From contig CP047152.1 in assembly GCA_041879295.1 (NCBI GenBank), positions 259,501-323,500 on the forward strand: a DNA stretch of 64,000 nucleotides, read 5' to 3'. A program made the translations under genes and the position numbers. This document shows, in pieces, positions 54,895-63,817 of the stretch; the first letter of the stretch is position 1, and every line of letters begins with the position of its first letter. A model generated the notes under the pieces. The model was not told where the DNA came from. It worked only from the letters and a program-made list of their open reading frames with translations, and did not search any database. Origin of the DNA: Pseudomonas putida (GTDB lineage Bacteria; Pseudomonadota; Gammaproteobacteria; Pseudomonadales; Pseudomonadaceae).

Positions 54895-54924
54895 TTGACA
54901 TTTGTAATCGCGCGCGGCTAGGAT
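54895..54924 (+). promoter_or_regulatory. Sigma-70 promoter of oprQ
   Basis: A consensus TTGACA (54895-54900) and TAGGAT (54919-54924) are separated by 18 bases, about 170 bases before the porin start, giving a long leader. Confidence 0.6.
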
Positions 54925-55094
54925 TCGGCCAACGCCTGCTGGCCATGGTATTGGCCAGGCTGCTGCCGAGGGCCGCCGTGAGCTTACCGGTAGGCCCGCC
55001 CGGCTGGATCCGCATAGCGTCGAACCTACGAAGGGGCGTTGGTTCCTGGCGTCATATTGCAGCGCGTTTTTGATTAAGAAATAAGGAAAACAAC

Positions 55095-56414
55095 ATGTTG
55101 AAAACCAGGATCAGTCTGGTCGCCCTGGCGATGATCGCCGCGACCCAGGCTCAGGCCAATGACCAGGCTGACAGCAAGGGCTTCATTGAGGACAGCCACG
55201 CCAACGTCCTTCTGCGTAACGCCTACATCAACCGTGACAAGAAGCATGGCACCGACGACCAGATCGAATGGGGCCAGGCGTTCATTGCCAACTTCTCCTC
55301 CGGCTTCACCCAGGGCACCGTTGGCGTCGGTGTTGACGCATTTGGCCTGTACGCCGTGCGCCTGGATGGCGGCAAAGGTCACAACGGTGGCGGCGGCGTC
55401 GACTTCTTCAAACCGCACGAAACCACCAATGCCGAAGGCAACGCCAGCTCGCCGCACAACCTGGCCCGTGGTGGTGCTGCAGTGAAATTCCGCATTTCCA
55501 ACACCGTGCTTAAGTACGGTGACCAGATGCCAGCACTGCCAGTGCTGCAGTACGACGATGCACGTCTGTTGCCAGAAAGCTTCACCGGTACCCTGATCAC
55601 CTCCAAAGAGATCCAGGGTCTGGAACTGAACGCTGGTCGCTTCACCCAGGAAGCGCGCAAGAGCGCCGAGCGCCGTGATGGTGGTGGCCTGAAGTCGATC
55701 AACGTCTTCGGTGCCAGCTACAAGTTCACCGACAACTTCACCGCTTCGCTGTACACCGCCGACAACGAAGACGTTATGAAGAAGCACTACCTGGGCTTGA
55801 ACTACGTCTTCCCGATCGCCAGCGACCAGTCCCTGACCCTGGACTTCAACGGCTACAAGTCGGACATCAACAACAAGCATGTCAAGGCTGCCGAGCTGAC
55901 CGGTGACTCCAACACAATTTGGAGCCTGGCGGCCACTTACGCTTATGGCCCGCACTCGTTCACAATCGCCCACCAGCGCAGCACCGGTAGCACTGGCTAT
56001 AACTACGGCGGGTATCAGAACGCAGGCCGTCAGGGTGACGGTGGTTCCACCATCTACCTGGCCAACTCGTACTGGTCCGACTTCAACGCCGAAGACGAGC
56101 GCTCCTGGCAGCTGGGCTACGGCCTGGACTTCGGTGCCTATGGCATTCCGGGCCTGACCTACAAGCTGGCCTACGTGGTGGGTGACAACATCAACACCCG
56201 TAACGTCGCCAACCCGCAAGGCTTCGGCGAAGGTAAAGAGCGCGAGATCTTCAACCAGATCCGTTACGTGGTGCAGGACGGCCCGGCCAAGGACCTGTCC
56301 ATCAAACTGCGTAGCTCGTTCTTGCGTACCAACAACGCCGTGCAGCAGAACGGTTACAACGACGACGGCAACGAAGTCCGCGTATTCGTCGAGTACCCGA
56401 TCAGCATCTTCTGA
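55095..56414 (+). CDS. oprQ: OprD-family outer membrane porin (OprQ-like)
   Basis: This 439-aa beta-barrel has a signal peptide (about 1-21, ending in AQA). The mature start KGFIEDSHANVLLRNAYINR is the OprD-family opening. Other shared segments are GFTQGTVGVGVDAFGLYAVR, RLLPESFTGTLITSKEIQG and FVEYPISIF with the C-terminal Phe needed for outer-membrane assembly. It is a paralogue of the porin at 20753. OprQ is the likely type from the neighbourhood; the substrate is not deducible. AAGGAAAA precedes the ATG. Confidence 0.86.
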   Translation: MLKTRISLVALAMIAATQAQANDQADSKGFIEDSHANVLLRNAYINRDKKHGTDDQIEWGQAFIANFSSGFTQGTVGVGVDAFGLYAVRLDGGKGHNGGGGVDFFKPHETTNAEGNASSPHNLARGGAAVKFRISNTVLKYGDQMPALPVLQYDDARLLPESFTGTLITSKEIQGLELNAGRFTQEARKSAERRDGGGLKSINVFGASYKFTDNFTASLYTADNEDVMKKHYLGLNYVFPIASDQSLTLDFNGYKSDINNKHVKAAELTGDSNTIWSLAATYAYGPHSFTIAHQRSTGSTGYNYGGYQNAGRQGDGGSTIYLANSYWSDFNAEDERSWQLGYGLDFGAYGIPGLTYKLAYVVGDNINTRNVANPQGFGEGKEREIFNQIRYVVQDGPAKDLSIKLRSSFLRTNNAVQQNGYNDDGNEVRVFVEYPISIF

Positions 56415-56436
56415 TCCGCAGTTCTTTGCATGAAAG

Positions 56437-56556
56437 CTGGGGCCGCGCTGCGGCCCTTCGCGGGCTTGCCCGCTCCCACAGGTAAAGCGCCGCCTTCGAT
56501 GGCGCTGCAAATTGTGGGAGCGGGCACGCCCGCGAAGGGCTGCAGGGCAGCCCCAG
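56437..56556. repeat. REP-type inverted pair between oprQ and the GltS-like gene
   Basis: Arms at 56437-56480 and 56513-56556 are reverse complements over about 44 bases, with a small inner hairpin. It lies between convergent genes. Confidence 0.9.
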
Positions 56557-56565
56557 TCATGTTTG

Positions 56566-58236
56566 TCATGCAGGTTCAGTCTCTTCGTGGCGCAGTCTTG
56601 ATGCCACAGTTCGTGTTGCAGTCTCCCCCGTCTCCGGTGCAAAGCTGTCGCTACGCGCCATCCGCCACATCCGTGCATAAAACTCGCTTTCGATCGAGCC
56701 ACTGAGTAGCTCCCCCGGCTTGAGGAATGTGTGCAAGTCTGAAAACAACCCGATTTCGCTGGGGCTGATGCGCCGTGCCAGGTGCTTGGGCCTGAGCTCC
56801 GAAGGGTGCTCCAGGCCTGCGGCAGCCAACATCTCGGCCAGCGCGTGCAGTGTGTTGCGGTGGAAGCTGGCCACCCGCTCGGCTTTGTCTGGCACCACCA
56901 GGGCACGCTGGCGCAGAGGGTCTTGGGTGGCCACGCCGGTCGGGCACTTGTTGGTGTGGCAGCTCTGCGACTGAATGCAGCCAATGGCAAACATGAAACC
57001 GCGTGCCGAATTGACCCAGTCAGCGCCGATGGCCAAAACGCTGGCAATGTCGAAGGCGCTGACGATCTTGCCCGCCGCACCAATGCGGATGCTGGAGCGC
57101 AGGTTCAGGCCGACCAACGTGTTGTGCACGAACATCAGGCCTTCGCGCATTGGCACGCCCATGTTGTCGCTGAACTCGCGAGGTGCCGCGCCGGTGCCGC
57201 CTTCCTTGCCGTCGACAACGATGAAGTCAGGAGTGATGCCGGTGGCGAGCATAGCCTTGGCAATGCCCATGAACTCCCAGGGGTGGCCCAGGCAGAACTT
57301 GAAGCCCACGGGCTTGCCGCCTGAAAGCTCGCGCAGGCTGGCTACGAAATGCAGCAACTCCACTGGTGTGCGGAATGCGCTGTGCGCCGCCGGCGAGATG
57401 CAGTCCTCGCCGGCGCGTACGCCACGGGTCTCGGCAATTTCGGGGCTGACCTTGTGCCCCGGTAAAATGCCGCCGTGGCCAGGCTTGGCGCCCTGGCTGA
57501 GCTTGATCTCGATCATCTTCACCTGTGCCGAACGGGCCTGTTCGGCGAAGCGCTGTGGATCGAAACGACCGTCCTCGGTGCGGCAGCCGAAGTAGCCGCT
57601 GCCAATTTCCCAGATCAGGTCGCCGCCGTGTTCACGGTGGTACGGACTGATGCTGCCTTCGCCAGTGTCATGGGCAAACCGGCCCATGCGCGCGCCGCGG
57701 TTGAGTGCAGCGATGGCGTTGGCGCTGAGGGCGCCGAAACTCATCGCCGAGATGTTGAAGATCGAGGCCGAGTAGGGCATTCGGCATTGCGGCCCGCCGA
57801 TGGCAATGCGGAACGAGGCAGGGTCCGGCGTGGCCACCGGTAGCATGGAGTGGCTGATGAACTCGAAACCAGGTTTGTAGGCGTCGTTGAGTGTGCCGAA
57901 CGCTTTCTCGGCGCTTTCGTTCTTGGCGCGGGCGTAGACCAGCGAGCGTTGCGAACGGGAGAACGGCAGCTTGTCGTCGTCACCTTCGATCAGGTACTGG
58001 CGGATTTCCGGGCGGATGGTTTCGATCAGGTAACGGATATTGCCCAGGATCGGGTAGTTGCGTCGCACCGCATGGTGGCTTTGACGCAGGTCATTAAGGC
58101 CGACCAGGCTGAGCAGCGCGGTGATCAGCGTTACCGGCCACAGCCAGGCATGCTGGGACAGCAGGGGCAGGCTGGCGAAGGTGAAGACAAGGCAGAGTAC
58201 GAAGCAGGCGTAGCGGCTGGGAAGAGAGTGTTTCAT
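56566..58236 (-). CDS. Membrane-anchored FMN-binding glutamate-synthase-like protein
   Basis: The 556-aa protein has two N-terminal transmembrane helices (about 7-45) and then a domain homologous to the FMN-binding synthase core of glutamate synthase (about 120-500). Core signs are ISAMSFGALSANAIAALNRG, KPGHGGILPGHKVSPEIA, VDGKEGGTGAAPREFSDNMG and GCIQSQSCHTNKCPTGVATQ, whose cysteines match the 3Fe-4S site. It lacks the glutaminase domain, so it is not a full GltB; its reaction is unknown. The ATG at 58236 precedes the membrane segment; upstream in-frame codons are possible. Confidence 0.86.
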   Translation of the reverse strand: MKHSLPSRYACFVLCLVFTFASLPLLSQHAWLWPVTLITALLSLVGLNDLRQSHHAVRRNYPILGNIRYLIETIRPEIRQYLIEGDDDKLPFSRSQRSLVYARAKNESAEKAFGTLNDAYKPGFEFISHSMLPVATPDPASFRIAIGGPQCRMPYSASIFNISAMSFGALSANAIAALNRGARMGRFAHDTGEGSISPYHREHGGDLIWEIGSGYFGCRTEDGRFDPQRFAEQARSAQVKMIEIKLSQGAKPGHGGILPGHKVSPEIAETRGVRAGEDCISPAAHSAFRTPVELLHFVASLRELSGGKPVGFKFCLGHPWEFMGIAKAMLATGITPDFIVVDGKEGGTGAAPREFSDNMGVPMREGLMFVHNTLVGLNLRSSIRIGAAGKIVSAFDIASVLAIGADWVNSARGFMFAIGCIQSQSCHTNKCPTGVATQDPLRQRALVVPDKAERVASFHRNTLHALAEMLAAAGLEHPSELRPKHLARRISPSEIGLFSDLHTFLKPGELLSGSIESEFYARMWRMARSDSFAPETGETATRTVASRLRHEETEPA

Positions 58237-58343
58237 GGGTCCATCGCAGGCAGGATGACCGGGCATAGGATAGGCAAACACAGGGGACGGAAAACCTGGG
58301 TAATCGGTAAAAGACTGTTACACGCCGGCCCCTGGATCAGCCT

Positions 58344-59711
58344 TTAGACGGGGAGCTGCAGGCTGACCCGTAACCCGCCGCCTGCTCGGTTCGCCAGCAT
58401 CAGCTCACCCCCATGGCTGGTGGCGATCCGCTGGGCAATGCTCAGCCCCAGCCCATATCCGCCGGATGCCTGGTTACGCGATCCCTCACCGCGCACGAAC
58501 GGGTCGGTGATGGTCGGCAGCAGCGCTGGCGAAATCCCTGGCCCGCGGTCGTCGATGTGGATGAACACTCCTGTGGTGGTCCGCTCCAGCGTGACAGAAA
58601 CATCCTTGGCATAACGCAACGCATTGACCAACAAGTTCTGAAGACAGCGCTGCAGCAGCAGGGCATCCCCCCGCAAGCTGTTCACCCGGCCGTGCACCGG
58701 CAGTGGTTCCTGGTCAGTCGCCAGGTCCGCACACTGGCGCGTCACCAGCCGGTCCAGGTCCACCTGCTGCAAGTTCTGCTGCTCTCCGGCACGCAGGTAA
58801 TCCAGAACCTGACCGATCATATCGTCCATCTGCGTGATGTTCTGCTGCAGGCGCTGGCGGTGTTCGTCATCGGGTAAGCGCTCCAGTCGCAGGCGCATGC
58901 GGGTCAGTGGGGTACGCAGGTCGTGGGACACGGCGGCCAGGAAGTAGGCCTTGTCGTTGACCATGGCAATCAGCCGCTGCTGCATCGCGTTGAACGCCTG
59001 CGCCGCCTGGCGTACTTCTTCCGGCCCATCCAGTGCCAGGGGAGGCTGTTCGAGGTTACTGCCCAGCCCGCGCGCAGCATCGGCCAGGCGATGCAACGGG
59101 CGCAGGCACAGGCGCACGGCAATCAGGCACACCAGCAACACGGCGACAATACGCAGCGCATACACCCGCAGCAGGTAATCGCTGATCAGCACCCAGGCCG
59201 ACTCGCCGCTCCAGCCCTGCAGTTCCTGGCCCGCAATGGTCAGCCAGTGCCCATCGGCCAGCGGCAGCGCGAACTGGATATGCGCCTGGGCCGTGCGCAG
59301 GCCGAACAGGCTGCGCCAGACGATCGGTTGGCCCAGTTCGTCGGTGAGTTGCACGTTCATAAGGCGCACGTCCTGGGCATGCCCCAGTTCGTACTTCAGG
59401 GCCTGCTGCAGCAACAGCTCGACCCGCCTGCGCCCAGGGCGCTCGTCATGCTCTTGCCCAGGCAGGCTTTCGACGCAGCGAAGCTGGTAGTGGGCTGGCG
59501 CCTGCAATGTACCGCCGTGGCAGTCGATCTGGGCAATCAGGGGGGCGCTGCGTGCAGCAACCAGTCGCACGGGCACCTCTAGCGCCTGGGCGAAACGCAC
59601 ATCGAACCAGATGCTGCTCGACATCAACTGGATCACCAGCGTGCCACTGACCATGATCAGCAGCAGTTGACCAAACAAGGTGCGTGGCCACAGCCGGTGA
59701 AACCAGCGCAT
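58344..59711 (-). CDS. Sensor histidine kinase of a metal/siderophore-type two-component system
   Basis: The 455-aa kinase has a transmembrane helix (about 12-34), a periplasmic domain of about 140 residues, a second helix (about 183-203), HAMP, the phosphorylated His in AAVSHDLRTPLTRMRL and ATPase motifs NLLVNALRYAKD, DDRGPGIS and GGYGLGLSIAQRI. The stop of the response regulator gene lies one base upstream, so the pair is co-translated. Its genetic link to a divergent TonB receptor suggests it senses an iron chelate or metal, as PfeRS does for pfeA; the signal is unknown. Confidence 0.88.
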   Translation of the reverse strand: MRWFHRLWPRTLFGQLLLIMVSGTLVIQLMSSSIWFDVRFAQALEVPVRLVAARSAPLIAQIDCHGGTLQAPAHYQLRCVESLPGQEHDERPGRRRVELLLQQALKYELGHAQDVRLMNVQLTDELGQPIVWRSLFGLRTAQAHIQFALPLADGHWLTIAGQELQGWSGESAWVLISDYLLRVYALRIVAVLLVCLIAVRLCLRPLHRLADAARGLGSNLEQPPLALDGPEEVRQAAQAFNAMQQRLIAMVNDKAYFLAAVSHDLRTPLTRMRLRLERLPDDEHRQRLQQNITQMDDMIGQVLDYLRAGEQQNLQQVDLDRLVTRQCADLATDQEPLPVHGRVNSLRGDALLLQRCLQNLLVNALRYAKDVSVTLERTTTGVFIHIDDRGPGISPALLPTITDPFVRGEGSRNQASGGYGLGLSIAQRIATSHGGELMLANRAGGGLRVSLQLPV

Positions 59712-59712
59712 G

Positions 59713-60432
59713 TCAGGCCCCGGCCGTGAGGCTGGCGATACTCAGCAGGTAGCCTTCGTTGCGGATGGTCAGGATTTGCGCGGCCCCCGCCGGTGCCCGG
59801 CGCAGTTGCTGGCGCAGGCGGCTGACGCACATGTCCACCGAACGGTCGTCGGGCAGGTGGTCGCGGCCGAACGCGCTGCGGGTCAGTTGGTCACGGGAGA
59901 CCACACGGTTGTTGGCTTCCAGCAGTTCGCGCAGCACGCGGTAGTCGGAGCGCGGCAGGGTCAGGGTCTCGCCATCCGGGCGGGTGAGCAGGCGCTTGAC
60001 GTGTTCCAGACGAAAGCCTGCGAACAGCTGGGCGTCCACCACGGGTTCTTCGGCACAGGTGCCCAGGCGTTGCGGACGACGCAGTACGGCTTTGATCCGG
60101 GCGATCAGTTCGCGTGGTTCGAAGGGCTTGGCCAGATAGTCGTCGGCACCCACTTCAAGGCCGATGATGCGGTCCAGCGTGCTGCCCTTGGCTGACAGCA
60201 TGATCACCGCCAACCCGGGTGTGGCCTGCAACTGCCTACACAGACTAAGGCCGTCCTCACCCGGCAACATCAGGTCGAGCACCACCAGCTCAACTTTGTG
60301 CCGGGCCAGCTGGTCGCGCATCTGTTCACCGTCGGCTGCGGCCAGCACGTTGTAGCCGGCATCGGTCAGGTAATCACAAAGAAGTTCGCGGATCTCGTCG
60401 TCATCATCGACAACCAGCAGGGTCGTGCTCAT
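59713..60432 (-). CDS. OmpR-family response regulator
   Basis: The 239-aa regulator has a receiver (about 1-120; phospho-acceptor in [15 protein letters not shown], Lys in YLAKPFEP) and an OmpR-type winged helix (about 140-235; LPRSDYRVLRELLEAN and ILTIRNEGYLLSIA). ATG at 60432 is preferred over an earlier start because ACAGGTG lies about 9 bases upstream and the receiver begins at once. It diverges from the TonB receptor gene, with a 140-base shared control region. Confidence 0.92.
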   Translation of the reverse strand: MSTTLLVVDDDDEIRELLCDYLTDAGYNVLAAADGEQMRDQLARHKVELVVLDLMLPGEDGLSLCRQLQATPGLAVIMLSAKGSTLDRIIGLEVGADDYLAKPFEPRELIARIKAVLRRPQRLGTCAEEPVVDAQLFAGFRLEHVKRLLTRPDGETLTLPRSDYRVLRELLEANNRVVSRDQLTRSAFGRDHLPDDRSVDMCVSRLRQQLRRAPAGAAQILTIRNEGYLLSIASLTAGA

Positions 60433-60487
60433 GCAGAAAAACACCTGTTAGGTGAGGGCCGGTGGCGCTCGTTACGTTCAATTACAT

Positions 60488-60504
60488 CCCCGTACATGTC
60501 GGGG
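60488..60504. promoter_or_regulatory. Inverted repeat in the receptor/regulator divergent region
   Basis: CCCCG-tacatgt-CGGGG lies about 70 bases before the receptor start. It could be a regulator site or a leader hairpin. TAGAAT at 60529-60534 is a possible -10 for the receptor. Confidence 0.35.
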
Positions 60505-60572
60505 CTGGAGCCCGGAGGGCTGATCCCTAGAATCCTAACAAAAAATCATCTGCAAATACGAAGCCTTCCCAA

Positions 60573-62870
60573 ATGAATCCCAAGAGCATCCCGACAGCGT
60601 TCACCCCCTTCAGTCAAAGTGGCAGTCGCCTAAAGCCGCTGGCCTTCTGCGTTGCCGTCGCCATCAGCGGTGGGGCAATGGCTGCCGACGGCAAACCCCT
60701 TGTACTGGACGCCACGCAGATCGAAGACAGCGCATTACTGCCTGCCGACGAGGCCGGCCAGTTGGGCTACACGGTCGAGAGCACCCGTAGCTCTACAGGC
60801 CTGGCACTGACACCACGGCAGACGCCGCAATCGGTTACCACCATCACCCGCCAGCAGATGGATGACCGCGACATCCACACCATCGAGCAGGCACTGGGAA
60901 CCACCCCAGGCGTAACGGCCAACAAGTCCGAGGTGGGTGGGCGTACCGACTACCGCGCGCGTGGTTACTCGATCAGCAACTGGAAGGTCGATGGCCTGCA
61001 GACCCAGGGCGGTTCCGATTTCAGTGGCAGCGGCAATGCGCTGAACATGGACCTGTACGAACGCATCGACATCGTGCGCGGCGCCAACGGCCTGCTGGGC
61101 GGCACCGGCGACCCCTCGGCCACCGTCAACCTGATCCGCAAGGCACCGACCAAAACCTTCGGCGGCAGTGCTTATGCCACTTACGGCAGTTGGGACAAGC
61201 GTCGTCTGGGGGCTGACTTGAACTTGCCTTTGTCCGAAGATGGCCGCCTGCGTTCGCGTTTCGTGATGACCCAGCAGGATGCCAACTCCTTCCGCGACAA
61301 CCAGTCCGAGCGCTCCCGCGCCGCCTTGGCCAATTTCGAGTTCGACCTGGACGACGCCACTACCTTGGGCGCCGGTTACCAATATGAGTACAACAAGGTT
61401 GTGGGCGGCGGCTGGGGCGCGAATATCCCGATCTGGTACCGCGACGGCAGCAAGACCGACTTGCCGCGCAGCACCAACCTGGTACCCAGCTGGAGCTTTG
61501 GCGAATACACCACCCGCACTGCGTTCGGTTCGCTAGAGCACCGCTTCGACAACGACTGGACCCTGGACCTGAAAGCCGCCCAGGCCACCACCGAAGCCCT
61601 GAACCACCGGGGCCTTGCCAAGGTAAACTCGGCAGGGCGCGGCAGCTACGGCGGCTATTGGGACCAGGACGGCAGCGGCGCTGTACTGAATGGTTTGCAC
61701 AGCTCCAGCGACACCACCCAGCAGTCGGCGCAGATCGACCTGTCCGGCCCGTTCCAGCTGTTCGGCCGCACTCACCAGGCCATGGTCGGCTACAACGACA
61801 GCCGCACCGTCGGCTGGTCGCCCCAGTACACCTGCACCATGGTCGGCGACGGCATGGCCAGCGCGCCTGCACTGGGTTGCCAGTTCCGCGCCAACAACGG
61901 CTTCCCGGTGACCGACTGGCACAATGGCGTGGATGACGACTACGACCTCATCGCCTCGCGCACCGGCCTTCACAGCAAGACCACCACCCGCCTGCAGGGC
62001 ATGTACGCCGCCACCCGCCTGAGCATCACCGACCCGTTGTCGGTGATCGTTGGCGTGCGCACCAGCAACTATTCCTCGGTCACCCGCAGCGTGGCCGGCG
62101 AGCGCAGCAGCCAGGAAGAAAACGGCATCGTCACCCCCTACCTGGGCGCGGTGTATGACCTCAATGACAACTACTCGGTATACGCCAGCTACACCGACAT
62201 CTTTACCCCGCAAACCTCTGAAACCAGCAGCGGCAGCAAGGTCGAACCGATTCGTGGGCAGAGCTACGAAACCGGTATCAAGGGTGAGTGGTTCGATGGC
62301 CGCCTGAACGCCTCGGCGGCGTACTTCCGCACCAAGCAGGAAAACAAGGCCGTGCTGGACGGCGACCTGACCACCCCGACCGGCGGCAGCGCCTATAAGG
62401 CCGGTTCCGGGCAGGAAACCGACGGTATCGACCTGGAAGTCGCAGGCGCCCTGACCCCCAACTGGAACGTCTACGCCGGTTACACCTACCTGCACTTCCG
62501 CCGCGTCGACAGCGACGGCCGCAGCGACCCGTCGCACTTGTTCAAGGCCTCCACCACCTACCGCCTGAGCGGCCCGCTCGACCGCCTGACCCTGGGCGCC
62601 GGCGTGACTGCGCAGAGCAACATCCGCGCCATCTCCAGCCCGGCTGGCCAGCCCACCAACGGCGTGAGCAATGGCGCCACTGACGTGAACTGGTCCGGTT
62701 ATGCCATCTGGAATGCCATGGCCAAGTACCAGTTGACCGATGAGACCAGCGTCAGCCTCAACGCCAACAACCTGTTCGACAAGCACTACTACAGCCAGTA
62801 CGGGTTCTATGCCGGGGCGATTTATGGTGACCCGCGTAACCTGTCGTTGACGGTAAGCACCGCGTTCTGA
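60573..62870 (+). CDS. TonB-dependent siderophore receptor
   Basis: The 765-aa outer-membrane receptor has a signal peptide (about 1-38, ending in GAMA), a plug domain (about 65-175: RQTPQSVTTITRQQMDDRDI, YRARGYSISNWKVDGLQTQG, ERIDIVRGANGLLGGTGDPS) and a 22-strand barrel ending NLSLTVSTAF. The wording fits the FhuE/FpvA-like ferric hydroxamate group. There is no N-terminal signalling (STN) domain between signal and plug, so expression is not expected to be controlled through an ECF sigma/anti-sigma pair. The divergent two-component system is the likely regulator. The substrate is unknown. Confidence 0.92.
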   Translation: MNPKSIPTAFTPFSQSGSRLKPLAFCVAVAISGGAMAADGKPLVLDATQIEDSALLPADEAGQLGYTVESTRSSTGLALTPRQTPQSVTTITRQQMDDRDIHTIEQALGTTPGVTANKSEVGGRTDYRARGYSISNWKVDGLQTQGGSDFSGSGNALNMDLYERIDIVRGANGLLGGTGDPSATVNLIRKAPTKTFGGSAYATYGSWDKRRLGADLNLPLSEDGRLRSRFVMTQQDANSFRDNQSERSRAALANFEFDLDDATTLGAGYQYEYNKVVGGGWGANIPIWYRDGSKTDLPRSTNLVPSWSFGEYTTRTAFGSLEHRFDNDWTLDLKAAQATTEALNHRGLAKVNSAGRGSYGGYWDQDGSGAVLNGLHSSSDTTQQSAQIDLSGPFQLFGRTHQAMVGYNDSRTVGWSPQYTCTMVGDGMASAPALGCQFRANNGFPVTDWHNGVDDDYDLIASRTGLHSKTTTRLQGMYAATRLSITDPLSVIVGVRTSNYSSVTRSVAGERSSQEENGIVTPYLGAVYDLNDNYSVYASYTDIFTPQTSETSSGSKVEPIRGQSYETGIKGEWFDGRLNASAAYFRTKQENKAVLDGDLTTPTGGSAYKAGSGQETDGIDLEVAGALTPNWNVYAGYTYLHFRRVDSDGRSDPSHLFKASTTYRLSGPLDRLTLGAGVTAQSNIRAISSPAGQPTNGVSNGATDVNWSGYAIWNAMAKYQLTDETSVSLNANNLFDKHYYSQYGFYAGAIYGDPRNLSLTVSTAF

Positions 62871-62898
62871 TCAGCTCTTCCACAAGGCCTGGCGCTGT

Positions 62899-62982
62899 AC
62901 CTGTAGGAGCGGGTTCACCCGCGAACACCGGCGCAGCCGGTGCCTGCAACCGCATCGCCAGCGTCGCGGGCACGCCCGCACA
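62899..62982. repeat. Degenerate REP-type element after the receptor gene
   Basis: tgtaggagcgggttcacccg at the left and cgtcgcgggcacgcccgc at the right, with an inner accggcgcagccggt hairpin. The arms pair poorly. It lies between convergent genes. Confidence 0.65.
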
Positions 62983-63034
62983 CGGAACCAGCGCTGGGTT
63001 CAAGGCCTGCGCTGGGCCGCCAAGCGGCCCTTTC

Positions 63035-63241
63035 TTACCTGGGCTCTGCCGCTTGCCTTGGATCAACCGGCTTCTCCAACTGGCCCTCGAAGCTATCCCA
63101 ATCCTCGCCAAAAAGCTCCACCGGATGCATGGTCCGGTCTGCGCCATTACCACAGGCTAGCGCCTTGGCAGGGCAGTACAGGTCGCAACCCCAGCAGATA
63201 CGCTCGGGGTGGCGAGGGTTTGTGGGGAATCTCTTGGCCAT
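63035..63241 (-). CDS. DUF3079 domain protein
   Basis: The 68-aa protein matches the DUF3079 family throughout: RHPERICWGCDLYCPAKALA (about 10-29), CGNGADRTMHPVELFGEDW. Four cysteines in CWGCDLYC and ACGN suggest a metal site. Its function is unknown. ATG at 63241 is chosen because GGAGG lies 6 bases upstream; the preceding ATG at 63247 abuts the ribosome-binding site. Confidence 0.88.
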   Translation of the reverse strand: MAKRFPTNPRHPERICWGCDLYCPAKALACGNGADRTMHPVELFGEDWDSFEGQLEKPVDPRQAAEPR

Positions 63242-63350
63242 GTTCATCCTCCCTCAGGGCTGCCTGTTCTGAACGTAAACTCCTCGCCCAGCCCGTCGTT
63301 TGACGGGCATCAATCCATTGGCGATCGCCAGGTCACCGTACATCGCGCAT

Positions 63351-63377
63351 CCAGATATCTGTTTGACAGATATCTGG
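63351..63377. promoter_or_regulatory. Operator palindrome of the higBA promoter
   Basis: CCAGATATCTGT (63351-63362) and its exact complement ACAGATATCTGG (63366-63377) are separated by TTG. The -35 of the promoter lies within it, so a bound repressor would block RNA polymerase. Confidence 0.75.
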
Positions 63378-63391
63378 ATAAGAGATATTTT
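63363..63391 (+). promoter_or_regulatory. Promoter of higB-higA
   Basis: A consensus TTGACA (63363-63368) and TATTTT (63386-63391) are spaced 17 bases, about 32 bases before the higB start. Confidence 0.7.
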
Positions 63392-63422
63392 CCACCCTAT
63401 GTTGGTGCGCCGGGACAACACA

Positions 63423-63776
63423 ATGCGGGTCATAACGAAAGCGGCGGTAACCAAGGCGATTGAAGCCCACGGCCAGTGGAAAGCGCCCCTAAGCCTGTGG
63501 CTGACGACCTTCGACAGGGCGACGCTGCGGTTTGAATCTTTTGAACAGTTAAGGCAGACGTGGGTCACTGTGTCTGGCTGGAATGTTGATCGCATCCCCC
63601 ACTCAAAACTTAGGCCCGCCAGCCGCAAAGGGCCGCTTGATATCTACGTGTTCGATATCAAGAAAAACGAATGCCGCCTGATCGCGTGGCTCAATGCGCG
63701 AACGGGCACTCTCTACATCAAGGCCATTCTGTCGCACGCCGAGTACGACAAATGGTGCAGAAGCGATATCAGGTAG
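63423..63776 (+). CDS. higB: HigB-type mRNA interferase toxin
   Basis: The 117-aa RelE-superfamily toxin has the HigB pattern: MRVITKAAVTKAIEAH at the start, GPLDIYVFDIKKNECRLIAW (about 73-92) and YIKAILSHAEYDKWC near the end (His and Tyr in a typical position for the cleavage site). HigB cuts mRNA at the ribosome. ATG at 63423 is chosen because homology starts there and the promoter lies just upstream; the frame is open earlier but runs through the operator. The antitoxin gene follows after 41 bases, the toxin-first order of higBA. Confidence 0.85.
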   Translation: MRVITKAAVTKAIEAHGQWKAPLSLWLTTFDRATLRFESFEQLRQTWVTVSGWNVDRIPHSKLRPASRKGPLDIYVFDIKKNECRLIAWLNARTGTLYIKAILSHAEYDKWCRSDIR

Positions 63777-63817
63777 CAACCTGGGCCGCGCGATATTTCA
63801 ATTCGACAGGTGACAAC

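Larger units (their letters stand above)
54388..55094. other. Intergenic region with TonB-receptor remnant and oprQ promoter
   Basis: This 707-base stretch has no intact gene apart from the small ORF ending at its left edge. In order it contains a REP-type pair (54399-54505), a frameshifted receptor 3' end on the minus strand (54516-54622), about 170 bases of unassigned sequence, an AT-rich patch with GATAAATTATC near 54805, and a sigma-70 promoter for oprQ. The 54925-55094 part is the oprQ leader. Confidence 0.65.

Noticed and set aside
55074..57083. 669-codon minus-strand frame across oprQ and the GltS-like gene
   Set aside because: It runs antisense to oprQ, through a repeat, and then in another frame of the GltS-like gene, so it is not a single gene.
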